A DNA stretch of 62,791 bases from Nitrosomonas sp. (lineage in GTDB: Bacteria; Pseudomonadota; Gammaproteobacteria; Burkholderiales; Nitrosomonadaceae), in assembly GCA_021582655.1 (NCBI GenBank), contig CP091135.1:1661617-1724407 (forward strand). Reading direction: 5' to 3'. Position numbers and translations under genes: made by a program. The notes below the pieces were generated by a model, which saw nothing but the letters and a program-made list of their open reading frames with translations, had not been told where the DNA came from and ran no database searches. This document shows, one piece after another, positions 1 to 9,700 of the stretch; the first letter of the stretch is position 1, and each line of letters begins with the position of its first letter.

Positions 1-233
1 AGGGCTTACTGCGCACCATGTTCGATCCGCGCAATATTCTGGCGCAACAGGTTTCCGATCAATTGCAGAAACATTTCGGCGACAAGGTCTACCGTACCGT
101 GATTCCACGCAATGTACGCCTGGCCGAAGCACCCGGTTTCGGTTTGCCGGTGCTGTACCACGACGGCCAATCCAAAGGTGCACGGGCATATTTGGAATTG
201 GCCAGGGAGGTTTTAGCGGGCAGTCCAGCATGA
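1..233 (+). CDS. parA: ParA chromosome-partitioning ATPase, C-terminal end (5' cut by window)
   Basis: The reading frame is open from base 3 and starts before the window. The visible ~76 residues (GLLRTMFDPRN..., VIPRNVRLAEAPGFGLPV) are the characteristic C-terminal part of Soj/ParA ATPases, which drive segregation of the origin region together with ParB. The Walker motifs lie upstream of the window. The stop is followed after 22 bases by parB, the usual parA-parB order in an operon that normally lies close to the replication origin. I saw no canonical 16-bp parS site in the window. Confidence 0.93.
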   Translation, partial: GLLRTMFDPRNILAQQVSDQLQKHFGDKVYRTVIPRNVRLAEAPGFGLPVLYHDGQSKGARAYLELAREVLAGSPA

Positions 234-255
234 CGGCAATAAGGAACTGCTGAAC

Positions 256-1092
256 ATGACAAAGCAAAAAGGATTGGGACGGGGACTGGATGCGCTGCTG
301 GCGGGCAGCGGTACCGGCATCGCGGACGATGCGCTGCAGAATCTGGCCATTACCCGGTTGCAACCGGGTAAATATCAGCCGAGAACCAATATGGATCAGA
401 CAGCGCTGGCGGAATTGGCGGAATCGATCAAAGCGCAAGGGATCATGCAGCCGATTCTGGTGCGCCCGGTCAATGGCGATCAGTTCGAGATCATTGCCGG
501 AGAACGGCGTTGGCGTGCCGCACAATTGGCGGGATTATCCGAAGTACCGGTGCTGGTTCGTCAAGTTACCGACGAATCGGCGCTAGCGATGTCGCTGATC
601 GAAAACATTCAACGTGAAAACTTGAACCCGCTGGAACAAGCGCTCGGTATTCAACGCCTGATCAGCGAATTCGGCATGACCCACCAAACCGCCGGAGAGG
701 CGCTCGGCAATTCGCGCAGCACCATCTCCAACTTGCTGCGCCTGCTGAATTTGTCCGCGCCGGTGCAGGAATTGATGATGCAAGGCAAAATCGATATGGG
801 ACACGGCCGCGCGTTGCTGTCGCTCGACGTTCCTCGACAAATCCGGATCGCCGGCGTCATCGTGCAAAAGCAATTGTCCGTACGCGAAACGGAAAAATTG
901 GTCAACCAGTTGGAACATCCGGTGGCGAAAAAAGTAACCAGGCCCGACCGCGATTTGCTGCGACTGCAGGAAGATGTGTCCGAGCGCCTGGGCGCACAGG
1001 TAGCGATCAAACCCAACAAAAACGGCCAGGGGAATATTGTGATCCACTATACTAGCCTGGATCAATTGGATGACATTCTCAAGAAACTCTAA
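256..1092 (+). CDS. parB: ParB/Spo0J chromosome-partitioning protein
   Basis: This 278-residue protein begins with the typical [15 protein letters not shown] segment that contacts ParA. It continues with the ParB N-terminal CTP-binding domain (about residues 30-120, including the GERRWRA box), a helix-turn-helix region (about 130-200) and a C-terminal dimerization segment. ParB binds parS, spreads as a CTP-dependent clamp and stimulates ParA. An AAGGA ribosome site lies about 9 bases before the ATG. Spacing of 22 bases after parA indicates one operon. The length is normal for the family and nothing appears broken. Confidence 0.96.
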   Translation: MTKQKGLGRGLDALLAGSGTGIADDALQNLAITRLQPGKYQPRTNMDQTALAELAESIKAQGIMQPILVRPVNGDQFEIIAGERRWRAAQLAGLSEVPVLVRQVTDESALAMSLIENIQRENLNPLEQALGIQRLISEFGMTHQTAGEALGNSRSTISNLLRLLNLSAPVQELMMQGKIDMGHGRALLSLDVPRQIRIAGVIVQKQLSVRETEKLVNQLEHPVAKKVTRPDRDLLRLQEDVSERLGAQVAIKPNKNGQGNIVIHYTSLDQLDDILKKL

Positions 1093-1180
1093 GGAAGTGT
1101 TGATTAATTCGGCGAACGAGGGAACACGCTCTCTCCGCAAAGCGGCGATTTACTCGCGCACCCCGTTCATCAATGCTTCT
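1093..1180. repeat. Short dispersed repeat with imperfect inverted ends
   Basis: Bases 1093-1117 match 34472-34496 at 23 of 25 positions (shared core TGATTAATTCGGCGAAC). Bases 1169-1180 are an imperfect reverse complement of the left end. The element fills the gap between parB and the next gene. It resembles a decayed miniature element; see the better-formed copy at 34472-34614. Only two copies are visible here, so family status is inference. Confidence 0.4.
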
Positions 1181-1207
1181 CTAACAAAGCAGGATAAGGA
1201 AAATCAT

Positions 1208-1390
1208 ATGGATGCAAAGTTATTGGAAATTCTGGTTTGCCCGTTGTGCAAAGGTCCGCTGCTTTACAAGAAAGCAGGCAATGAATTGATTTGCAAGCCG
1301 GATCGCCTGGCTTTTCAGATTAAAGACGGAATACCGGTGATGCTGGTCGGCGAAGCGCGCAAAATACCCGATGACATCGAGATTCAATAA
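1208..1390 (+). CDS. Trm112/YcaR-family small protein
   Basis: This 60-residue protein ([20 protein letters not shown]...) carries the N-terminal CPxCxGxL motif and the GIPVML segment of the Trm112-like YcaR family. Eukaryotic Trm112 is a zinc-binding methyltransferase activator; the role of the bacterial single-domain members is poorly defined. Only one further cysteine is present (LICKPD), so a four-cysteine zinc site is incomplete. The ATG at 1208 is chosen because AGGATAAGGA precedes it and the family starts here; an upstream in-frame extension to 1070 runs through repeat DNA. It ends 3 bases before the next gene, so co-transcription is likely. Confidence 0.87.
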   Translation: MDAKLLEILVCPLCKGPLLYKKAGNELICKPDRLAFQIKDGIPVMLVGEARKIPDDIEIQ

Positions 1391-1393
1391 GCA

Positions 1394-2362
1394 ATGAATA
1401 CCAACATTCGATTGGAGTCGCGTGCAGCAGCGATTCTCGGCGCACTGGTCGCGGACGCCGCAGCGCTTGGATTGCATTGGCTGTACGATCCGGAGCGGAT
1501 TGCGCAGATCGAGCAAAGCAAGGGGTTGGTATTTTTATTGCCCGATGCCAAGGATTATGAAGGCGTCAGCGGCTATTTCGCGCACGGGCAAAAGCAAGCG
1601 GGCGACTCAAGCGCTTACGGTGAATTGTGCCGATTGATGCTGCGCCACGTCGCGCGGCACGGTAAATTCTATCGCGTCGATTACCAAAGCGAATACCGCA
1701 GCTATTTCGGTCCCGGCGGCGGCTATCGCGGCTACATCGATTCTCCGACGCGGCAAACGCTGCAAACCTTGCTGCCGCTCACCGCAGAAGAATTTCCGCT
1801 GCAATCCGGTGCCGACGACGATCAATTCGCCGCCTTGGCGACACTGCCGGTGGTAGTCGCAACGCACAGCGGGTCGGTGGATGCGTTAAAAGACACCATC
1901 GAACAAGCCGTGCGTTTAACCAATCATAACGATACCGCCGTAGCAGCCGCGCAGTACACCGGCATAGCATTGCACTATGTATTGGCCGGAAAACCGGTTG
2001 CACAAGCACTGAACGATGCGATCGAGCACGCCGGGGGAACGCTGAAACCGCTGCTCGAAGAAGCGCTGCAAACCCAGCAGCTCGATGCACTCACGATTGG
2101 CAAACGCTTCGGCAGTGCCTGCCACGTACCGCAAGGCCTCCCCATCATCGCGCATATCGCCCAACACGCCCCCGACTACCGCAGCGCCATCGAAGCAAAC
2201 ATCCGCATCGGCGGCGACAGTTGTGGCCGCGCCATCATGCTCGGCGCCATCATGGCCGCACATACTTCGCAGCAAAGCAGCTTGAATTCGATTCCATTGG
2301 AATGGGCGGCGAAGCTGCGCAATCTGTCCAACGTGGCGGATGCGATGGTGAAGCTGGTTTAG
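1394..2362 (+). CDS. ADP-ribosylglycohydrolase (DraG/ARH) family protein
   Basis: This 322-residue protein matches the ADP-ribosylglycohydrolase fold. An N-terminal GALVADAAALGLHW segment corresponds to the GxxxGDAxG metal-binding motif, GDSSAYGE sits near residue 75, and IGGDSCGRAIMLGAI near 275-290 corresponds to the second metal-binding motif. Family members remove ADP-ribose from proteins or related substrates using two Mg or Mn ions. The first motif has Ala-Asp where DraG has Gly-Asp, and the second reads GGDSCGR rather than GGDTDT, so the substrate may differ or catalysis may be altered. It follows the Trm112-like gene by 3 bases. Confidence 0.83.
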   Translation: MNTNIRLESRAAAILGALVADAAALGLHWLYDPERIAQIEQSKGLVFLLPDAKDYEGVSGYFAHGQKQAGDSSAYGELCRLMLRHVARHGKFYRVDYQSEYRSYFGPGGGYRGYIDSPTRQTLQTLLPLTAEEFPLQSGADDDQFAALATLPVVVATHSGSVDALKDTIEQAVRLTNHNDTAVAAAQYTGIALHYVLAGKPVAQALNDAIEHAGGTLKPLLEEALQTQQLDALTIGKRFGSACHVPQGLPIIAHIAQHAPDYRSAIEANIRIGGDSCGRAIMLGAIMAAHTSQQSSLNSIPLEWAAKLRNLSNVADAMVKLV

Positions 2363-2376
2363 TCTTTGCAGCGACG

Positions 2377-3585
2377 ATGAAATCGTTCACCGATCAGGAA
2401 TTGGAAGCACTGCTCGACGATACCGAGTCCGATCGGATTGAAAGAAAGCGATCGTTTAAGGGCGATGCACCTAAAAAAGCGCGACAAGCGGTATGTGCTT
2501 TTGCCAATGATCTGCCGAATCATAATCAGCCCGGTATCCTATTTATCGGCGCTGAAGACGACGGTACGCCTGCGCAACAACCGATTACCGATGAATTGCT
2601 GCGCGATCTGTCGGATATGAGAACCGACGGCAATATATTGCCTTTTCCGGTAATGACAGTACAAAAACGCCTGCTCAGAGGGGCGGAAATGGCAGTCGTC
2701 GCGGTCGAACCGTCCGATATGCCGCCGGTAAAGTACGATGGGCGGATTTGGATTCGAATCGGACCAAGACGCGCCATCGCCAATGCACAAGAAGAACGCA
2801 TGCTGAATGAAAAACGGCGCTATAAAAATCTGCCGTTCGATATGTATCCTGTCCCATCTGCCAAGTTATCCGATTTGTCTAAGACCATTTTCGAGAACGA
2901 ATACCTGCCTACCGCATTCGCACCGGATGTTTTGGAAGCAAATAACCGGTCGTATGAGGAGCGGTTGGCGTCTTGCAAAATGATCGTTTCACCCAGCGAC
3001 ACGACGCCCACAGCCCTTGGCTTGCTGGCGGTTGGCAAAAGCCCGCAGGATTTCCTGCCAGGGGCATTCATTCAATTCTTGCGCATCGACGGCACGGAAT
3101 TGGCCGATTCTGTTATCGATGCAGAGGATATTGGCGGTGCCTTGGTCGAGATGCTGCGGCGCACGGAAGAAAAGCTGAAGGCGCATAACCGCACGGCGAT
3201 AGACATTACTTCCGCGCCCACGCATCAAATCACGATGACGTATCCACCCGCAGCATTACAACAAATTTTGTACAACGCGGTACTACACCGGAGTTACGAA
3301 AGCACTCATGCGCCGGTGCGTATCTACTGGTTTAACGATCGCATCGAAATCCATAGCCCCGGTGGGCCTTATGGTAACGTTACGACGGATAATTTCGGTA
3401 AGCCCGGCATTACCGATTATCGCAATCCGAATCTGTGTGACGTGCTGAAAACGTTCGGTTTCGTTCAAGCTTTCGGGAGAGGTATTGCCACTGCCAGACG
3501 GGAAATGGAAAAAAACGGCAACCCATTGCCAACGTTTGAAACCTCATCGAGCGCAGTTGTTTGCATATTGAGGGGGAAACGATGA
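2377..3585 (+). CDS. AlbA_2 (Schlafen-type) putative DNA/RNA-binding protein with GHKL-like C-terminus
   Basis: This 402-residue protein has an N-terminal AlbA_2/divergent AAA-4 domain (about residues 15-130: IERKRSFKGD...AVCAFANDLPNHNQPGILFIGAEDDG) and a C-terminal segment (about 270-400: NAVLHRSYESTHAPVRIYWFNDRIEIHSPGG, then FGRGIATARREM) typical of the COG2865 group, often called predicted transcriptional regulators. I chose ATG 2377 because the domain starts just after it; an in-frame extension to 2221 runs inside the preceding gene. The stop overlaps the start of the ParA-like gene (ATGA), so the two products are translationally coupled and probably act together. AlbA_2 proteins occur in regulation and in some phage-defence loci; neither role is proven here. 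Confidence 0.84.
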   Translation: MKSFTDQELEALLDDTESDRIERKRSFKGDAPKKARQAVCAFANDLPNHNQPGILFIGAEDDGTPAQQPITDELLRDLSDMRTDGNILPFPVMTVQKRLLRGAEMAVVAVEPSDMPPVKYDGRIWIRIGPRRAIANAQEERMLNEKRRYKNLPFDMYPVPSAKLSDLSKTIFENEYLPTAFAPDVLEANNRSYEERLASCKMIVSPSDTTPTALGLLAVGKSPQDFLPGAFIQFLRIDGTELADSVIDAEDIGGALVEMLRRTEEKLKAHNRTAIDITSAPTHQITMTYPPAALQQILYNAVLHRSYESTHAPVRIYWFNDRIEIHSPGGPYGNVTTDNFGKPGITDYRNPNLCDVLKTFGFVQAFGRGIATARREMEKNGNPLPTFETSSSAVVCILRGKR

Positions 3586-4598
3586 CACCACCGGTATTAA
3601 CCTTTTTTAACAACAAAGGCGGCGTCGGGAAAACATCGCTGATTTACCATTTGGCATGGATGTTTGCCAGCTTGCGCAAACGTGTGGTGATTATCGACAT
3701 CGATCCGCAAGCCAATCTGACAGCGGCTTTCTTGGCGGAAGAGAAAATCGAACAGATTTGGGACGATCAAACGCAAGGATCGACGATTTATCAATGTGTA
3801 AAACCATTGGCAGATGTCGGTGATATTGTCGAGCCGAGGCTGCAAAATATTGCTCCGGATCTTTATTTGCTGCCGGGTGACGTCGGCTTGTCGGGTTATG
3901 AGGATACGCTCTCCAGTGTATGGCCTGACAGCATGGGTGACAGCCATTTGTATCGTCCGATGCGAATCTTGAGCGCATTTTGGCAAGTGGTGCAAATGGC
4001 CGCATCCAAAGTGCAGGCAGATATCATTCTCGTCGATATTGGACCAAATTTAGGTGCGATCAATCGATCCGTGCTGATAGCAACCGATTATGTCGTGATA
4101 CCGCTTGGTGCTGATTTATTCTCGCTGCAAGGCCTTAAGAATCTGGGGCCTATACTAAAGAGTTGGAAGAATTTATGGCAAAAAAGATTGAATAACTGGA
4201 ATAACTCCAGCGAACAAAAACACTATCCCGAATTCCGATTACCGCAAGGAAAAATGCAATGTATCGGTTATCTGTGCCAACAATACGGCATCCGCTTGAG
4301 CCGGCCTGTTAAGGCCTATGATAAATGGATTAACCAAATACCCAATGTCTATCGGGAAATGGTATTGGGTGAAGCCGGTGATACAACGATAATGCCGGAA
4401 AACGATCGGTATTGTTTGGCGACTATCAGGCATTACCGTAGCCTAATCCCGCTGTCGCAAGAACACCGTAAACCGATTTTTAACCTGACATCCGCTGATG
4501 GCGCGATCGGTAGCCATGCGCAAGCCGCACAAGATGCGAAAAAAGATTTTAAGGATCTGGCAGAAAAAATTGCCGATCAAATCGGAATGGTTTTATGA
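3582..4598 (+). CDS. Orphan ParA/MinD-like ATPase
   Basis: This 338-residue P-loop ATPase has the deviant Walker A motif NNKGGVGKTS (residues 10-19, with signature Lys12) and IIDIDPQANLT shortly after, as in ParA/Soj. It lacks the usual ParA N-terminal helix-turn-helix and has no ParB partner. Its partner is the AlbA_2 protein, whose stop codon it overlaps. The middle region contains a Trp/Lys-rich insertion (about residues 185-215). The start at 3582 follows GAGGGGGAAAC. It probably senses or positions something in an ATP-dependent way with the AlbA_2 protein; the target is unknown. It is distinct from the housekeeping ParA at the left edge. Confidence 0.86.
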   Translation: MTPPVLTFFNNKGGVGKTSLIYHLAWMFASLRKRVVIIDIDPQANLTAAFLAEEKIEQIWDDQTQGSTIYQCVKPLADVGDIVEPRLQNIAPDLYLLPGDVGLSGYEDTLSSVWPDSMGDSHLYRPMRILSAFWQVVQMAASKVQADIILVDIGPNLGAINRSVLIATDYVVIPLGADLFSLQGLKNLGPILKSWKNLWQKRLNNWNNSSEQKHYPEFRLPQGKMQCIGYLCQQYGIRLSRPVKAYDKWINQIPNVYREMVLGEAGDTTIMPENDRYCLATIRHYRSLIPLSQEHRKPIFNLTSADGAIGSHAQAAQDAKKDFKDLAEKIADQIGMVL

Positions 4599-4994
4599 AA
4601 ACCAATGAATGCAGCGTGTGAACGCCACTGATGCTGCAAATGGTTGTTCCTGCAACCGGCTTGCACCCCATGAGATTGAAATACTCAGGCAAATTGCGGA
4701 ATCCATCGGAAATCCTGAGAAATGATGGCATAAGCGTAAATCGAGGACATTGAGGGAAACGCACATACCGCCTGGCGGCCCTTAATCGACTTCAACATGC
4801 TTTGGTCAGCGGAATTCCCCGGATGGTAAAGAAATCCTGTCACACTGCACGCTGGGTACAATGTACGCACATGTAGCCGGATGTATAGTCCGGCCTCTGG
4901 CTATTTACCCACCTGATGGAACCCTTGTGCTGCAATCGGTCTCCATACATATAAACCAATTTGAACGACGGCATCAGGCTTTCTCATTTTTCAA
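4599..4994. other. Gene-free stretch before tamA
   Basis: No convincing gene is visible in about 400 bases. Short open frames on both strands show no recognizable motif. A small dyad GCCGGA...TCCGGC lies at 4876-4894. This may be the remnant of a lost gene plus the tamA promoter region, but I could not identify clear -35/-10 boxes. Confidence 0.5.
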
Positions 4995-6764
4995 TTGCTT
5001 ACTTTCTTTCGCTTTATCCGATGGTCTATCGTGGCGTTACCGGTGATGTCCGGTATCTGCTTCGCCGACACCGCAGTACAGCAACCGCCCGATTCTTCCG
5101 GCAGTCCGGTTGTCGTCACACTGTCGGCGCCGAAGCCGATTAAAAAAATACTTAAGAAATATATCCGATTGCCCACGGAACCGTTTGCCAGTGATTACGA
5201 CAAATTGTTATTTCTGCATCGCGTGCAACAGGAGATCCGTGACATTCTGGCAACCGAAGGCTACTTCAATGCCACCGTTTCCATAGTACAACAAGCCCAC
5301 CCCCAATCCGCCGAGATCAAAATCGATCCCGGCGAACTCACCCGTGTCGGTTCGGTTACTCTTGAATTTACCGGCGATATCGCCGGCGGCGATCCGCAGC
5401 ACCGCGAACGCATCGAACAACTTCGCGCCGACTGGCCGTTGAAATCCGGACAACCTTTCCGCGCTGCCGATTGGGAACAGGCCAAGTCCGCTTTGATCGA
5501 CGGCGTCACGCAACAAGCCTTCGCCGCGGCAACTATTACCCGAAGCCAAGCCAACGTGGATCCCGGCGATGCCCGTGCGGATATTACCGTCATGGTCGAC
5601 TCCGGACCGGTTTTCTATCTGGGAACGATTCAGATCACCGGCCTGGAGCGTTATGATGCTTCGCTGATCACTCGGCTCGCGCCCTTCAAGCCGGGCGATG
5701 TTTATCAACGCGAGCTGTTGCATCAGTATCAAATCACGTTGCAGAAAGCACAGCAATTCAGCACAGTTGCGGTCAGCATCGCGCCGGACACCGCACAGCA
5801 CCGATCGGCACCGGTTCAGGTAATGCTGACGGAAGCGCAAGCGCAGCGCTTTGCATTCGGTGCCGGCTACAGTTCCAATAATGGCGCACGCGGTGAACTC
5901 AATTATCGCAATCACAATTTTCTGAGCCGCGCCTGGAATCTCACCGGTTTACTGCGACTGGAGCAAAAGCGGCAAACGTTTTTAGCCGGTATCGATACCC
6001 TGCCTGATCAAAACAATATCAATTATTCGCTCGGCACCAGTTTGCAAATGACGGATATCGAAGGGTTGCAAACCATCGAGCAAAAGGTCGGCATCTCCCG
6101 CAATTACCAAACACCGTCGATACAAATGCAATTCGGTTTGAACTGGCAGCGTGAACATAAAAAACCCGCCGGCGCCATCAACCAAATCAACGAAGCGCTG
6201 GTGCTCGATTGGCGTTGGCGGCGCCTGGTTGTCGACGATCCGGTCAACATCCGGCGCGGCGATATCACCGAATTGCGTATCGGCGGCGGCAGCCAGCTGT
6301 TTCTGTCCGATCAGGATTTCATCCGCACTTACGCCAAACATCAAAGCTGGTGGCCGATAGGAGCGAATGACGTGTTCTTTTTGCGTGCCGAAGTCGGTTA
6401 TACGCTGGCGTCGTCGCGCTTCGGCATTCCGCAGGAATATCTGTTTCGCGCCGGCGGTATTCAATCGCTGCGCGGCTATGATTTCAAAGGCATCGGTGTA
6501 CAAGAAGGGAACGCGGTCGTGGGCGGACGGGTGATGGCGACAGGCACTGCCGAATATACCCATTGGCTGACCCAGCAATGGGGTGCCGCTGCATTCGCCG
6601 ACATCGGCGGCGCTGCGGATCGCTGGCAGGATCTGCATACTTTTCTCGGTTACGGCGCCGGTATCCGCTGGCGCAGTCCGGCGGGACCGATTGCGCTCGA
6701 TTTGGCGCGCGGACACGAAACCGGTTCGTTGCGTGTACATTTTTCAATGGCCGTGGCATTCTGA
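4995..6764 (+). CDS. tamA: TamA, Omp85-family outer-membrane component of the translocation and assembly module
   Basis: This protein has 589 residues, close to E. coli TamA (577). From a TTG start the N-terminus is a good signal peptide (FFRFIRWSIVALPVMSGICFA, then DTA). POTRA-like domains occupy about residues 45-290. The C-terminal half is an Omp85 16-strand barrel with RAGGIQSLRGYDFKGIG containing the conserved RGY lid-lock motif, and it ends with an aromatic terminal strand (HFSMAVAF). TamA works with TamB in outer-membrane protein insertion and envelope lipid transport. The start is uncertain: there is no strong ribosome site, and GTG 5028 or ATG 5046 would truncate the signal peptide. 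tamB follows after 8 bases. Confidence 0.93.
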   Translation: MLTFFRFIRWSIVALPVMSGICFADTAVQQPPDSSGSPVVVTLSAPKPIKKILKKYIRLPTEPFASDYDKLLFLHRVQQEIRDILATEGYFNATVSIVQQAHPQSAEIKIDPGELTRVGSVTLEFTGDIAGGDPQHRERIEQLRADWPLKSGQPFRAADWEQAKSALIDGVTQQAFAAATITRSQANVDPGDARADITVMVDSGPVFYLGTIQITGLERYDASLITRLAPFKPGDVYQRELLHQYQITLQKAQQFSTVAVSIAPDTAQHRSAPVQVMLTEAQAQRFAFGAGYSSNNGARGELNYRNHNFLSRAWNLTGLLRLEQKRQTFLAGIDTLPDQNNINYSLGTSLQMTDIEGLQTIEQKVGISRNYQTPSIQMQFGLNWQREHKKPAGAINQINEALVLDWRWRRLVVDDPVNIRRGDITELRIGGGSQLFLSDQDFIRTYAKHQSWWPIGANDVFFLRAEVGYTLASSRFGIPQEYLFRAGGIQSLRGYDFKGIGVQEGNAVVGGRVMATGTAEYTHWLTQQWGAAAFADIGGAADRWQDLHTFLGYGAGIRWRSPAGPIALDLARGHETGSLRVHFSMAVAF

Positions 6765-6772
6765 GATTCATC

Positions 6773-9700
6773 ATGACCGATCCGCACATTGATCACCCAA
6801 TCGCCAAAAACCGGCGAACCGGCAAGCTGACCGGTTGCCTGCTGTTGCTGCTGTTGACGATCGGCACCGGCTACGGGTTATTGCACAGCCAATCCGGGTT
6901 GCAATGGACTGCCGCCGCCGTCAACCGCCTGAGCGGCGATACGATTCGCCTGACCGGCATCCGCGGCACGCTGCGCGACATGCGCATCGACGCGCTGCAC
7001 GTCAGCACCGATGAACTGGAGCTCTCGCTACAAAACATCAATATCGCCTGGAATCCGGCTGCATTACTGCAGCGGCGGATGATCGTCGACCGATTGTCGG
7101 CGGCGGCGGTATATATCGTACAGCGCCCGGCTGAAACCACCACACCGCGACAGCCACCCGAGCATTTGCAGTTACCGCTCGCATTGTCGGTCAGGTCGCT
7201 GACCGCCGATTCCGTATATTTTCATGCGCCAACGCAGGAAGATACCGCGGCGGCGATTTCCAGTCTGGTGCTGATATTGGAGAGCGACGGCCGGCATCAT
7301 CGGCTCACGCAACTGAGTTTCGATACGCCGCAGGGCAGCGTTGAATCGCGAGCGGAACTCAATGGCAGTGCTCCGTTCGCGTTAGCCGCGCATATCGGTA
7401 TGAAAACCGCCGATTCCTGGGGCGATATCGCCGCAACCGTGACCGGCAATCTGGAACGGTTTACGGTTGTGGCCGGTAACAATCCGCCTGCCGCAAAAAT
7501 GAAACTGGAAGCACAGCTTCATCCGTTTGCGGAAAATCCGGTCGAGCAATTGCACGTCGTTCTGGAACAATGGAATCCCGCCGATTTGTTTGCTGCGGCA
7601 CCGCATGCCAAGCTTTCACTGTCGGTTCAATTGGCGCAAAACGCTGCCGGTCAGTTGCAAGGTGGCATCCGCATCGACAACCACGCGCCGGCTCCGCTCG
7701 ATCGCGGTGGTCTTCCGGCCGCGGCGCTCAGCACACCGGTATTGATCACCCCGGCGTTGCTGACACTGCCGGATATTCAGCTGCAACTGGGAGCGGACGG
7801 AACGGTGCGCGGCACATTGGCCTGGAACCGGCAAGATCGATCGATCACTGCGGCATTGACCGCAAACCGGCTCGACCCGCGGCAGCTTGATAGCCGTCTG
7901 CAAGCGGCACGAATTTCCGGAACGATCGATTTATCCGGCGATGCCGCGGAACAATCCGCCCGCGCCGATCTTCGGGACGGGCCGTTGCGCTTGTCCGCCG
8001 ATATCGTTCGCACCGACGGGCATCTCGTGCTCAAGCAATTCAATCTGCAGCGCAACCGGTCCCGATTGACCGGACAAGGCCGATTGCAGCTTGATCACCA
8101 ACAATCGTTCCAATGGTCCGGTCAATTGACCGATTTCAATAGTGCGGATTTCATTCAAACCGTCGACTCGAACCTGAACGCTGGCTTGCAATTGTCCGGC
8201 CGATTGGCGCCGACCGTTGCCGGCACCTTACAGTACACCATTCAAAAAAGCCGTCTGGGGAAAGTGCCGGTCAGTGGTGCGGGAGAAATCGCATTTACCG
8301 GTGCCGGTCAGTTTAGCGGCACCGCCGAATTAACGGCGGGTTCCAATCGGTTACTGGCGCAAGGCAGCACGGATGGGCCGCAGCAAGCTTTTCAATTGAC
8401 GGTCGACGCACCGGCTTTGGCGCAACTGGGATTGGGATGGTCGGGGGATTTGCAAACGAAGCTGATGCTTCGCGGCACCGCGGAACTCCCTGACCTGGAC
8501 TGGAAACTCACCAGCAACCGCCTCGGCCTGCCGGGAAACCGGCAGCTTTCCGGTGTGACCGTCAACGCGCACTGGCACAATCAAATCATGGCGCTGAATG
8601 TTGCCGTAGCCGCCTACAATACACACGAGCAGGCTACGGTCAAACAACTGACCGCCACGCTCGACGGAAAAACCACGCACCATCATCTCACGATCAAGGC
8701 GGGAATCAACGAGGATATCGCCGTACGGTTAACCGCCAGCGGCGGCCTGCATCTGGGAAAACCCTTTCAGACATCGCGCTGGCGCGGTCAACTGACCGAA
8801 CTCTCCGCCAACGGCAATATGCCGGTGCGGCTGCTGGCGCCTGCGGCACTCTCCGCCGGCACCGGATCGCTATTGCTGGATGACGCCGGACTTTCCATCG
8901 CCGGCGGTTCCATCCGCATCGGCCAATTGCATTGGACTGCGGGAAACTGGAAAACCAACGGTGATTTTTCCGGCATCACCTTGCTTCCCGGCATACCGGA
9001 TCGCTCCGGCTTCGCCCCTTTACAGTTGGGCGGTCATTGGCATTTGGATGCCGCCGCACAGCTAACCGGCGAGCTGCACGTCCACCGTGAGCGAGGCGAC
9101 TGGTATTTACCCGGCGATATCCCGCAGCCGCTCGGTTTGCAGCAATTGCAGCTACAAGCCGTTGCCCGCTCGGGAAAACTGACCGGTCAGTTCGCACTGA
9201 ACAGCCAAACACTCGGCACCGCTACGGCAAAAGTGACACTGCCACTCAGGCAAACGCACGCGCAATGGTCGATTGCCCGGGAATCGCCGCTCCACGGCAA
9301 TGTCCAAGCCACCGTTTCCAGCCTGAAATGGCTGAATGCGCTGCTGGGCGTCGGCATGCATGCCGACGGCGAATTGCAGCTTCAGGCCGATATCCATGGC
9401 ACACTGGAACAGCCCGATATCAGCGGAACGGTTGCCGGCACCCACTTAAGCCTGGCCTTGCTGGAACAAGGTATCCGTTTGCAACAGGGCACTTTGGCGG
9501 CGCATTTCCGGCAAGCGGATCTGCATATCGATCGGCTGCATTTCGTCAGTCCCCATGCACCGCCGCCGGATAACCGGCTGTTCAAGGAATTGGCGCTTGA
9601 AAGCACAACCGGTTCGCTGACCGTCGCCGGAAACATCGGGCTGACTGGTGCGGCAAGCCGCCTCGACTTCACCGTCGATCAACTGCCGTTGACGCATAAA

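Noticed and set aside
583-1140. 185-codon open frame opposite parB
   Set aside because: Fully antisense to a clear parB, without motifs.
4685-4870. Minus-strand short frame in the gap before tamA as a transposase remnant
   Set aside because: No transposase motif or terminal repeats could be recognized.
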